A stretch of 64,000 nt of DNA from Lysinibacillus sp. KCTC 33748 (GTDB lineage: Bacteria > Bacillota > Bacilli > Bacillales_A > Planococcaceae): assembly GCF_002237755.1 (NCBI RefSeq), contig NZ_MWSJ01000002.1, positions 186,001 through 250,000 on the forward strand, in the 5' to 3' direction. Position numbers and translations under genes: made by a program. Below the pieces are notes generated by a model. It saw nothing but the letters and a program-made list of their open reading frames with translations. It searched no databases and was not told the DNA's origin. Positions 27,789 through 36,056 of the stretch are shown one piece after another. Numbering within the stretch: position 1 is the first letter of the stretch; the number at the start of each line of letters is the position of its first letter.

Positions 27789-27890
27789 ATTAAAAAGAGG
27801 GCTTAAGGAATAACCAAGTTATTTCCTCAAGCCCACTTTATTTATCAGTTTAAAGATTATCTTACGGTTACGAGATCGCATTGTTGAATA
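27740..27890. repeat. Diverged copy of the mrfA 3' end, terminator and HTH gene end
   Basis: This segment aligns with about 25769-25895: the last codons of mrfA, the GAGGGC...GCCC terminator, and the 3' end of the minus-strand HTH gene (CKMIYKLIKEEGLKE versus RKIIFKLINKVGLRK). Identity by eye is roughly 70 percent. The two copies flank the HTH and toxin genes in direct orientation. Confidence 0.7.
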
Positions 27891-27956
27891 AGACTTACTA
27901 GAAAGATATAAAAAATCACCATTAAATAATATGCTGCCCCGTGTGATTCAACCTAA

Positions 27957-28547
27957 TTATTTTGTTGTAATATATACAGCTCCATCAAACGTAATACCTG
28001 CACCTAGTGCTTCGCTTACAAAACGTAAAGGCACCATAGTAGTTCCTTTATAAATTTCAGCTGCATGATTTAAATTAATTGTAGTTGTAACGCCGTTTGA
28101 ATTAACGTATGCTTTTTTATTTCCAATGCCAATGACGATTTTTTTATTATCTTTGTGTGCAGTCACTTTTTTTGTTGCATTGTCATAAGTAACAGTTGCA
28201 CCAAGTGATACAAAAATAGCTTTCATAGGAACTAAAGTTGTTCCGTTTTTAATATAAGCACTTGGGTTGTAATATTGCTTAACGTTATTGATATATACAT
28301 CTACAGTTGTAAGCACTGGTTCTGGTGTGCTTTGATGTGTTGGTTTTTTCTGATTTATATTGGTAGAAGGCACTGGCTCGTTGGCTTTATTATGATAATG
28401 ATAACCTGAGCAAAGACCTTTTTCTTTAGACTTATCAGAACAGTTATGACCACCATTACTATCAAGACGACCCGGGTGTGCATCAGCCGTTAAGGATGTC
28501 GCCATAAACAAAGACAACATTGTAATAAATAAAACTAATTTTTTCAT
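27957..28547 (-). CDS. Secreted YHYH / copper-amine-oxidase-N-like domain protein
   Basis: 196 residues. The signal peptide (about 1-23) is cleaved near ADAHPG. Residues about 24-55 hold HPGRLDSNGGHNC...CSGYHYHNK, a small YHYH-type domain with two cysteines. A linker rich in Pro/Thr follows, then two copies of the stalk fold seen at the N-terminus of copper amine oxidases: NGTTLVPMKAIFVSLGATVTYD and GTTMVPLRFVSEALGAGITFD. These domains occur on many Bacillales cell-surface proteins and do not imply oxidase activity. It is probably an envelope protein; exact role unknown. It is in the island between mrfA and mrfB. Confidence 0.8.
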   Translation of the reverse strand: MKKLVLFITMLSLFMATSLTADAHPGRLDSNGGHNCSDKSKEKGLCSGYHYHNKANEPVPSTNINQKKPTHQSTPEPVLTTVDVYINNVKQYYNPSAYIKNGTTLVPMKAIFVSLGATVTYDNATKKVTAHKDNKKIVIGIGNKKAYVNSNGVTTTINLNHAAEIYKGTTMVPLRFVSEALGAGITFDGAVYITTK

Positions 28548-28840
28548 AAATATCCTCCCATTAACAAAGTATGTAATTATTATACTAATAGTTGGGTTAT
28601 ATTAACATGGTTTTATAGCAAATATCTTCAAAATACAGATTCTTAATTGATTTGGACCTGGTCATTTTTGTATTTATTCAAGTTGCTTTTTTCTCTTAGA
28701 TAAATGACCGTAATTCAAAATATTGGTTGTAATTGGAAAGAGATGGATGGCTTAGGTTACCAATATTTACTTGGATATTAATATCCGACTCTATGATAGC
28801 ATCAATAATTGTGGAAAATATATGTACATAAGAGAGGAAA

Positions 28841-29558
28841 TTGGATACGCAGAAGAAAACGTTAAAAGGCTTTGTTTTAGGATTTACATAGCGATTATAT
28901 TAGGGGGGCTACACTAACTGTAAGCGCAGCGAGTGGAACATTTAAGGATATCAAAGCTGCGTGGTACGAAGATGCAGTTATTTGGGCACAAGAAAAGGGA
29001 ATAGTTAGTGGTTATCCAGATGGTACGTTTAAACCAAATGGCAACGTCACGCGTGCTGAATTAACAGGTGTTGTACAAAACCTAGCCGAAGAGGGTTATA
29101 TTGATACAGATGTTCCTTTAGATGGTATTGAGAAGTATGCAGCTATCGAAATTGGAAAAACAACATCAGACGATTCGATTAAGATGTTTGGAAAGTACAG
29201 TCCAGGCTCTAATTATGGTGAATATTATATAATTACAAAAGACTTGAGCATAACTGTAACGTTTAACAATGACGACACAGTAAGGTCTAAAGATGCTAGT
29301 GGTAATGAATCCTCCAATAAGAAATACCCTCAAGTAACAGAACAGAACTTAAAAAAGTTAGAGTCTGGTATGAGTTATGAACAAGTTAGTTTTTTACTAG
29401 GAGGAAAAGGTTTGTTTCAATATGAAACTACGAGTGAAAAATATTATGGTTGGATGGGCACCGAAGCTAAAACTTCTACAGGTGCCAGTTTAGTTTTCGA
29501 TAAGATCGGAGATGGATTATCTTTAGCGCTTGATCGTAGTGTGATTATCTACAAGTAA
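28841..29558 (+). pseudogene. Frameshifted SLH-domain surface protein
   Basis: A signal-peptide start reads LDTQKKTLKGFVLGFT from TTG 28841 and then hits TAG at 28889. The downstream frame, open to 29558 without an early start codon, encodes the mature region. It has one S-layer-homology domain (SGTFKDIKAAWYEDAVIWAQ ... SGYPDGTFKPNGNVTRAEL), then a C-terminal domain with a KLESGMSYEQVSFLLGG motif of the SmpA/BLIP-like type. Adding one base before 28889 and one G in the G6 run at 28903-28908 would restore a normal signal peptide. The last 124 codons could still be translated from ATG 29184. Probably an inactivated cell-wall-anchored protein. Confidence 0.75.
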
Positions 29559-29613
29559 TAAGCAATGATTTAATCAAACTGTCGTTTTCATATTTGATCT
29601 ATTAATCATCAAC

Positions 29614-29653
29614 GCCCAGGTACTCAATTAATTTTGAGCCTGGGCTTTTTTAT
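29614..29653 (+). terminator. Terminator after the SLH pseudogene
   Basis: GCCCAGG and CCTGGGC close a stem with inner CTCAA / TTGAG pairing, followed by T6. The left arm is duplicated at 26159-26177. Confidence 0.85.
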
Positions 29654-29718
29654 AGTATAGAGGTTTTTATCCATAAATTTGTGAGGTTTAGTGCCTTTAC
29701 GGTTAAGTGAACTGTTAA

Positions 29719-30309
29719 TTAGTCGATAGAATATTTTTGGAGAACATCATCTTTAAACTTCTTATCCTCTGAAGATTTTTTTTCTCCCATATCTAAAGCA
29801 TCTTTATTATCTAAGTTAAATTTACCTAAATTATTATTAATTATTCCGTACTGTCCCTTTGAGTTTTGCTGTAAAAATATAATGTAAGAATTTTTTTCTT
29901 TGAGCTCCTCATATTGATTAGTGACTAGCTTTCTCTTCCCTGTACCTCGACCTACAATTCCAACAGGTTCAATAATTTTGATCATATTATTTTTGGAAAG
30001 ATGAAAGTTGTTAGGTGCTTTAATAACTTTTTCAACTTGGACTTCTGTTAAAGTATAGTAGTCTTGGATTGTATCGTCATCAAAAAATGTTACCTTGTGT
30101 TCACGGTCCATAAACTCTTTAGATGGAGATGCGATCATAATGAGATCTGCCGCAGCATCCAGTTCTTCAGGAGTATTAAATGTAATTTCATTTGCGTCTA
30201 CCTGAACTTCTGGAATCGGTTTTATATTCATTATTAATAACAAAGATAAAAAGATTACGAGTATAACAACGGTTAGTGCGATAGCACGTTTCGAAGAAGT
30301 GTTCAGCAT
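29719..30309 (-). CDS. Hypothetical signal-anchored extracellular protein
   Basis: 196 residues. One N-terminal hydrophobic helix (about 8-28, IALTVVILVIFLSLLLIM) without a lipobox anchors a mostly beta extracytoplasmic domain. The central segment TLTEVQVEKVIKAPNNFHLS and the KNSYIIFLQQNSKGQYGI block resemble proteins of Bacillales that I cannot tie to a function. A good ribosome site (AAGGAGGTTTTAGT) precedes the ATG at 30309. It is the last gene of the island before mrfB, transcribed divergently from it. Confidence 0.65.
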   Translation of the reverse strand: MLNTSSKRAIALTVVILVIFLSLLLIMNIKPIPEVQVDANEITFNTPEELDAAADLIMIASPSKEFMDREHKVTFFDDDTIQDYYTLTEVQVEKVIKAPNNFHLSKNNMIKIIEPVGIVGRGTGKRKLVTNQYEELKEKNSYIIFLQQNSKGQYGIINNNLGKFNLDNKDALDMGEKKSSEDKKFKDDVLQKYSID

Positions 30310-30680
30310 ACTAAAACCTCCTTAATTTCCCCATTTCTTAATTTATTTTTCATTTTCCTATGCATGTGTGCCGATAATTTGAATATCTTGTTTTTATGTT
30401 CCTTGATCCGGTTGCGCGAATTAAGTGTCCAATTTCGCTATATTCAATTATTTATTGTATTATAATACATCCTAACTATACCGTATAACTACATCATCCA
30501 TAAGGCTTCATATATATATAGCCACTTAAATTTACCTGCGGAGAAAGAAAAGTGGTAAGAACACTCGTCTAACCTTACTACTTTTACCTTCTCTTTGTGC
30601 AGAAGCTAAAAGATGAGTTATGATTACAGTAAATGAGAAAAAATACTATAAGTTTTAGCAATATAAAATGTAGAAAATGA
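30310..30680. other. Divergent gap before mrfB
   Basis: AT-rich. It contains an imperfect long inverted repeat around 30542-30598 (GAGAAAG...AGTGGTAAG against CTTACTAC...CTTCTCTTT). No gene is apparent. The mrfB promoter must lie here because the gene is cut off from mrfA. Confidence 0.4.
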
Positions 30681-30689
30681 GTGAAGGTA

Positions 30690-31946
30690 ATGTCTTACGA
30701 AAATAAAATTTTACAAATGAAAAAAATGCTCGGTAAAAAAACGACAACAACTATAAAAAAAGAGGCTAAACCCGCTTTTCAAAAACCTGTACCTCCAAGC
30801 TATACAGAGCAGTGGGAAAAGGCGGGACTGACAGTTGTTGAAAATGAATTCGGTATTGTTTTTAAACGGCAAGTGCGTTATCCATTTAGTTATCAGCATG
30901 GTCATTATAAATTGCAGTCATTTTTTGATGCATTAGTAAAATGGCAAGAGGCAAAGTTCGAACATCCATATGCGTTAGAAATGAATGAAAAAGTATTGTT
31001 TTTTGATACGGAAACGACTGGCTTAAAGGGTGTAGGTACACAAATTTTTCTTCTAGGTTTTTTAGAAGTGTCAGAGGAAGATGAAAGTTTTATTTTAACT
31101 CAATATCTTTTAGCGGATCCTGCTCATGAAGCAGCGTTACTTTTTGAATCAAAGCTTTGGCAAAAAACTGCGACGGTTATTACTTACAATGGAAAAAGCT
31201 TTGACTGGCCACAACTTGAAACACGTTGGACACTCCACCAAAAAGAGTTACCTAAGCTACGTACACAACGTCAAATCGATTTATTGCATAGTTCAAAGCG
31301 TTTATGGAAAAATGATATGGAGCGAATGAAATTAAAATCTGTGGAAGAAGAGAAGCTTGGCTTTTCCCGCATTGGAGATATACCTGGATATCTTGCACCT
31401 ATTATATATTTAGATGCCATTAAAAGCGGTGTTCCTGATGCACTGATGAAAGTCCTTCTTCATAATGAATGGGATTTACTTTCACTGATTACGCTTTATG
31501 TCCATTCTACAAATTTGCTATTTGAAGAGACAGGTGAAGAATCGGCCAAAACGTTTACAAATATCGGTAAGTGGTATGCCGATTTAAAAGAGAGTTCGCA
31601 GAGTGTAAAGGTTTTAGAGAAAGTTACGACCCAATTTGATGCACTTGAAGCGGGAAATGCACAATATTATTTGGCCATACAGCATAAAAGAAATAAAAAG
31701 TTTAGTGAAGCGATCGATGCATTTGTTGCTTCTCTACATTTTGTTGATCAACGAAAAAAGTTGCACGTATTAGAACAGCTAGCTATGATATATGAGCATC
31801 AAATGAAAGATTATGACCAAGCCCTTTATTATACGCAAGAGGGTATAAATTTAATTAAGAAGAATGAGCAATGGAGAGTAGAACAAAAGCAAAAATGGGG
31901 AATTTCTTGGGAGAAGAGGTTGCTCAGGTTAGGAAATAAGAAATAA
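30690..31946 (+). CDS. mrfB: MrfB (YprB), DEDD-type exonuclease
   Basis: 418 residues from ATG 30690 (MSYENKILQMKKML); a GTG at 30681 is an alternative with no better ribosome site. The RNase H-like nuclease fold carries LFFDTETTGLKGVG (first acidic pair, about residue 105), TYNGKSFDWPQLETRW and the later DLLSLITLY. The C-terminal 110 residues are TPR-like helices. In B. subtilis MrfB is a metal-dependent 3' exonuclease partnering MrfA in mitomycin repair. It starts its own transcript here. Confidence 0.92.
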   Translation: MSYENKILQMKKMLGKKTTTTIKKEAKPAFQKPVPPSYTEQWEKAGLTVVENEFGIVFKRQVRYPFSYQHGHYKLQSFFDALVKWQEAKFEHPYALEMNEKVLFFDTETTGLKGVGTQIFLLGFLEVSEEDESFILTQYLLADPAHEAALLFESKLWQKTATVITYNGKSFDWPQLETRWTLHQKELPKLRTQRQIDLLHSSKRLWKNDMERMKLKSVEEEKLGFSRIGDIPGYLAPIIYLDAIKSGVPDALMKVLLHNEWDLLSLITLYVHSTNLLFEETGEESAKTFTNIGKWYADLKESSQSVKVLEKVTTQFDALEAGNAQYYLAIQHKRNKKFSEAIDAFVASLHFVDQRKKLHVLEQLAMIYEHQMKDYDQALYYTQEGINLIKKNEQWRVEQKQKWGISWEKRLLRLGNKK

Positions 31947-32063
31947 TTTCCCGGGTAAGCGCAAGAAACGACAAGTTTTGCCTTACATTTGATGTTTTCA
32001 GACGATATAATGTGATGAAGTATGCTATAATGAAACGACGTAGTGTGAGGAAGGGCGATGTAA

Positions 32064-32357
32064 ATGGATATTAAATTAACGTCAAAAATGATCCTTGAAA
32101 AGGAATTTAAGAAAAACTTTAAAGGCTACAATGTAGAAGAAGTCGATTCATTTCTTGATGAGATAATACAAGACTATGAAACGTTCGAAAAAGCGGTGGC
32201 CCAACTTCGTGAAGAAAATAAACAGTTAAAAGAAGAAATTGATAATACACCTAAGAGACAACCTGTCGCATCGACATCTGGTACGACTAACTTTGATATT
32301 TTAAAACGTCTTTCTAATTTAGAGAAACATGTCTTTGGTAGTAAATTGTACGAATAA
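32064..32357 (+). CDS. gpsB: Cell-division/elongation adaptor GpsB
   Basis: 97 residues. The DivIVA-like N-terminal domain reads [28 protein letters not shown] in outline, followed by a coiled coil (about 35-70) and the C-terminal trimerisation helix [17 protein letters not shown]. GpsB shuttles class A PBPs between septum and sidewall. An extended -10 box (TGCTATAAT, ending at 32031) lies upstream and AGGAAGGGCGATGTAA precedes the ATG. Position before rnpB is conserved in Bacillus. Confidence 0.96.
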   Translation: MDIKLTSKMILEKEFKKNFKGYNVEEVDSFLDEIIQDYETFEKAVAQLREENKQLKEEIDNTPKRQPVASTSGTTNFDILKRLSNLEKHVFGSKLYE

Positions 32358-32414
32358 ATTTTTGTCAATAATGTTGTATTTATCATAAAACTCTAGTATA
32401 ATCTTTTTATCATC

Positions 32415-32803
32415 ATGAAATTCTGGTAATCGCTGCGGCGCTAGACGTCGTAGAGGAAAGTCCATGCTCGCACGGTTCTGAGATGACCGTAGTGTTCGTG
32501 CTTACTGAAAAAATAAGGTAAGGCAGCTGTAAAAGCTGACGGCGGAAGGAAAACCTAAGTCTTTATGATATGGTTGAAACTTCCTGAAAGTGCCACAGTG
32601 ACGTAGCTTGTTTGGAAACATGCAAGGTGGAACGAGGTAAACCCCACGAGTGAGAAACCCAAATTATGGTAGGGGCACTCTCTAAAAGGAATTGAACGGA
32701 TAGAGGGACAGAGTTCGCTCTGTAGATAGATGATTACTACCCGGTCGTACGAGGCGATAGCTGTTTGAGTACTCGGGAACAAAACATGGCTTATGGAATT
32801 TTT
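32415..32803 (+). ncRNA. rnpB: RNase P RNA, Bacillus type B
   Basis: Universal P4/J elements are present: GTAGAGGAAAGTCCATGCTC near the 5' end, GTGCCACAGTGACG, GAGAAACCCAAATTATGGTA, GGACAGA...TAGATAGATGATTAC and the 3' ACAAAACATGGCTTA. AAATTC at 32418 pairs with GAATTT at 32796 to form P1, setting ends within a few bases. Type B features (no P6/P13/P14; P5.1 and P15.1 present) are as in B. subtilis. It is the catalytic RNA for tRNA 5' maturation. Confidence 0.97.
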
Positions 32804-32827
32804 TTGATGCTTATTATGAAATGACAA

Positions 32828-32860
32828 GCGCTCTCCAATTTGGTGGAGAGCTTTTCTTTT
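32828..32860 (+). terminator. Terminator after rnpB
   Basis: GCTCTCCA and TGGAGAGC form an eight-base perfect stem with a six-base loop, followed by TTTTCTTTT. Confidence 0.9.
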
Positions 32861-33091
32861 GACTATAGTAAGAAAAAATTACTTGTGAAGCATGTCTAAA
32901 CATGCGCGATATACGTTTGAGAATAAGGCTGTACACTGTTGGTCATGCCTCTGTCGCTACGATTCGAAACAAACATCTAGATCAAACTATTATCGCAACG
33001 ATGTACATATTGTCTACATACGAGTAGACTGGCGCAAAAGCGCTTTTCTAAAAAATGAGGGTAGTAAAGAGAGATAGGATGGAGCGGAATC

Positions 33092-34831
33092 ATGAGCGGA
33101 GTGAACGATAGTCTGGAGAAGCTAAATTCGATTTCCAAATATCCTACTGCCTTATTGACAAAAATCTTCGAAAGTGTATCTGAAGGTATCATGATCACGG
33201 ATAAAAATAAAAGAATTGAATTGGTCAATCCTGCATTTGAATTTGTAACTGGCTATAAACGTGATGAAGTGATTGGAAAAACACCAGCCGTTCTACAGTC
33301 AGGTGTACATGAAATACAATTTTATTTAGATATGTGGCAAATGATACGACAAGAAGGCATTTGGCAGGGGGAAATATGGAATCGTCGTAAAACCGGAGAC
33401 GTATATCCAGAATGGTTAACAATTGTCGGTGTAGCTAACGATGATGGAGAGATTACAAATTACTGTGGCATTTTCTCAGATTTGTCTGAAAGAAAAATCG
33501 TAGAAAATGAACTAGAAAAGCGATTGTTAACGGACTCATTAACGGAAGTATCAAATCGATTTGCTTATATTGAAAGAATGGATAATTTATTAGAATCAAC
33601 TTCTACTATCTCTCATTCGGTACAGCATGCAGTCTATTTTTTAGACTTAGATCGATTTAAGCAAATTAATGATACGTTAGGAAATGCTGTTGGAGATACC
33701 ATTTTAGTAGAAGTAGCAAAACGCTTAAAAACATTGTTGAAAAATAAAGATATCATCGCTAGATATGGCGGTGATGAGTTTATTATTACGTTGACAAATG
33801 TAAAAAGTGCTAAAGAAGCTGCAAATTTTGCTGAACAAATTATAGGTATTATTGAACAGCCTTTAGATATTAATGGCCAAGATATTTTTATTTCTACAAG
33901 TATTGGTATCAGTATGTATCCAATTGATGGTGAAACAACAGAGCAATTGATTCATTGTGCTGACAAGGCGATGACTTATTCAAAAAAGAATGGCCTTAAC
34001 GACTATGCATTTTATTTTGATGAATTGAAGACGGACTCACAGCGTGTTTTATTATTAGATTCGGAACTACGGAGAGCCATTGAAAGCCGGGATTTTGAGC
34101 TGCACTTCCAACCTAAAATATCTATGGAAAATGAAGAGATACAAGGGGTAGAGGCACTTATTCGCTGGAAATGTGAAAGTCTAGGATTTGTCTCTCCAGC
34201 AGAATTTATTCCTTATGCGGAGGAAACAGGATTAATCATACCTTTGAGCGAAGTAATTATAGCAAAAGCTTGTGAAGCAGTTATAGAGATGCGTCAATAT
34301 GGCTTTAAGACTCCAGTTGCTATCAATATTTCCAGCATTCACTTTAAGCAACAAAACTTTTTAGACTCTGTTCAAGCGATATTAGAGCGTTATAACACAC
34401 CTGCTAACAATTTTGAAATCGAAGTTACAGAACGAACAGTGATGAACAGCGCAAATGAAACGGTTAGCAAGCTTGTGCGACTCAAGAACATGGGCTTTAA
34501 AATTTCTATTGACGATTTTGGGACGGGCTATTCGTCTCTTAGTTATTTAGTTCGTTTTCCCCTTGATTATTTAAAAATCGATCGGAGCTTTATTCAGCAT
34601 ATTGGCTCGCTCGATGAAAAACAGGCAGTAGTGGATGCGATTATTCAAATGTCGCATCGCTTAAAAATGAAAGTTGTTGCTGAAGGTGTAGAACAAGCAC
34701 AACAAGTGGATATACTACGTAAAATGAACTGTGATATAATCCAAGGCTATTATTACAGTAAACCTTTACCACTTCACGAACTTATGGAGTTTCTGGAGTA
34801 TTGGGAAATTGAACATCAAGGAAGGAATTAG
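33092..34831 (+). CDS. PAS-GGDEF-EAL cyclic-di-GMP turnover protein
   Basis: 579 residues. A PAS domain with PAC motif (about 20-140, VNPAFEFVTGYKRDEVIGKT) is followed by a GGDEF domain with intact ARYGGDEF (about 225-232). The EAL domain has VEALIRW, NISSIHF, EVTE, DDFGTGYSSL, KIDRSF and AEGVE, the residues expected for metal binding and catalysis. It could therefore both make and break c-di-GMP, with PAS as the switch. There are no membrane helices. It sits between rnpB and ypsC and ends three bases before the ypsC start, so it is co-transcribed with it; the pairing is positional only. Confidence 0.94.
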   Translation: MSGVNDSLEKLNSISKYPTALLTKIFESVSEGIMITDKNKRIELVNPAFEFVTGYKRDEVIGKTPAVLQSGVHEIQFYLDMWQMIRQEGIWQGEIWNRRKTGDVYPEWLTIVGVANDDGEITNYCGIFSDLSERKIVENELEKRLLTDSLTEVSNRFAYIERMDNLLESTSTISHSVQHAVYFLDLDRFKQINDTLGNAVGDTILVEVAKRLKTLLKNKDIIARYGGDEFIITLTNVKSAKEAANFAEQIIGIIEQPLDINGQDIFISTSIGISMYPIDGETTEQLIHCADKAMTYSKKNGLNDYAFYFDELKTDSQRVLLLDSELRRAIESRDFELHFQPKISMENEEIQGVEALIRWKCESLGFVSPAEFIPYAEETGLIIPLSEVIIAKACEAVIEMRQYGFKTPVAINISSIHFKQQNFLDSVQAILERYNTPANNFEIEVTERTVMNSANETVSKLVRLKNMGFKISIDDFGTGYSSLSYLVRFPLDYLKIDRSFIQHIGSLDEKQAVVDAIIQMSHRLKMKVVAEGVEQAQQVDILRKMNCDIIQGYYYSKPLPLHELMEFLEYWEIEHQGRN

Positions 34832-34834
34832 TGT

Positions 34835-35971
34835 ATGGCAAACTATAAATTAGTAGCAACTGCTGCAATGGGATTAGAGTCGATTGTGGCACAAGAGGTA
34901 AAGGCTCTAGGCTATGAAACAACAGTCGATAACGGTAAAGTGTATTTTGAAGGTGACGAGACGGCCATTGCAAGAACAAACTTATGGCTACGTGTAGCAG
35001 ACCGAGTAAAAATCGTTGTAGGTCAGTTTCCGGCTAAATCTTTTGAACAATTGTTTGAAAGTGTAAAAGCGTTACCTTGGGAAAAATACTTACCCGTTGA
35101 TGCAGCTTTCCCAGTATCGGGGAAGTCTGTAAAATCAAAATTATTTAGTGTACCCGATTGTCAAGCTATTACTAAAAAAGCAATAGTAGAGCGCATGAAA
35201 CAGCATTATAAGCGTTTAGGATTTTTAGATGAATCTGGTGCAACTTATAAAATTGAAGTTTCAATCTTAAAAGATGTGGCTACACTTACTATTGATACAT
35301 CGGGTGTGGGCTTGCATAAGCGTGGGTATCGTCAAGCACAGGGTGAAGCACCATTAAAAGAAACATTAGCAGCGGCACTCGTACAAATTTCAAAGTGGAA
35401 TCCAAATCGACCGTTCGTTGATCCATTTTGTGGTTCGGGCACAATTGCTTTAGAAGCAGCAATGTTTGGACAAAATATTGCACCGGGCTATAATCGTGAA
35501 TTTATTTCAGAGGAATGGCCATGGATGAAGGCAAAAATTTGGGATGCAGTGCGAGATGAAGCTGATAGCTTAGCGAACTATGATCAACCATTAGAAATTT
35601 TCGGGTCAGATATCGATCATCGCATGGTGAATATTGCACAAGAAAATGCACTAGAAGCGGGCTTTGGTGATATGATTACGTTCAAGCAAATGCAAGCACG
35701 TGATTTTACAACACAGCTAACAGATGGTGTTATGATTGGTAATCCACCATACGGGGAGCGTATTGGGGACATTGAGATCGTGGAGCAGGTAATTCGTGAT
35801 TTAGGAAAAGTCATGAAAAACAACCCGACTTGGTCTGTGTACATGCTATCTTCAATGAAAAACTTTGAGGAGCTGTACGGTCGTCAATCGACAAAGAAAC
35901 GTAAATTATTCAATGGCTTTATTGAAACGAATTATTACCAGTTCTGGGGACAAAAGTCTAAAAGAGATTAA
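34835..35971 (+). CDS. ypsC: YpsC, THUMP-domain rRNA methyltransferase (RlmL-like)
   Basis: 378 residues. An N-terminal ferredoxin-like/THUMP RNA-binding part (about 1-160) precedes a class I SAM methyltransferase with FVDPFCGSGTIALEAA (SAM loop) and the IGNPPYGERI catalytic motif (NPPY), typical of N2-guanine or N6-adenine RNA methylation. The family includes E. coli RlmL for 23S G2445. A terminator follows. Confidence 0.93.
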   Translation: MANYKLVATAAMGLESIVAQEVKALGYETTVDNGKVYFEGDETAIARTNLWLRVADRVKIVVGQFPAKSFEQLFESVKALPWEKYLPVDAAFPVSGKSVKSKLFSVPDCQAITKKAIVERMKQHYKRLGFLDESGATYKIEVSILKDVATLTIDTSGVGLHKRGYRQAQGEAPLKETLAAALVQISKWNPNRPFVDPFCGSGTIALEAAMFGQNIAPGYNREFISEEWPWMKAKIWDAVRDEADSLANYDQPLEIFGSDIDHRMVNIAQENALEAGFGDMITFKQMQARDFTTQLTDGVMIGNPPYGERIGDIEIVEQVIRDLGKVMKNNPTWSVYMLSSMKNFEELYGRQSTKKRKLFNGFIETNYYQFWGQKSKRD

Positions 35972-35979
35972 CGAATGAT

Positions 35980-36015
35980 AACGGAAGATAAGATTTTTTC
36001 TTATCTTCCGTTTCG
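35980..36015 (+). terminator. Terminator after ypsC
   Basis: AACGGAAGATAAGA pairs perfectly with TCTTATCTTCCGTT around a T-rich loop and is followed by TCGTCG rather than a long T tract. Confidence 0.65.
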
Positions 36016-36056
36016 TCGCGTATAATAGGACCAGATAGTTAGAGGGGGAGCGTCAA

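Noticed and set aside
27957..28547. Copper amine oxidase
   Set aside because: Only the N-terminal stalk-type domains are present; there is no catalytic domain or topaquinone site.
32892..33077. 61-codon frame between rnpB and the GGDEF/EAL gene
   Set aside because: No ribosome site, no family resemblance and atypical composition; probably chance.
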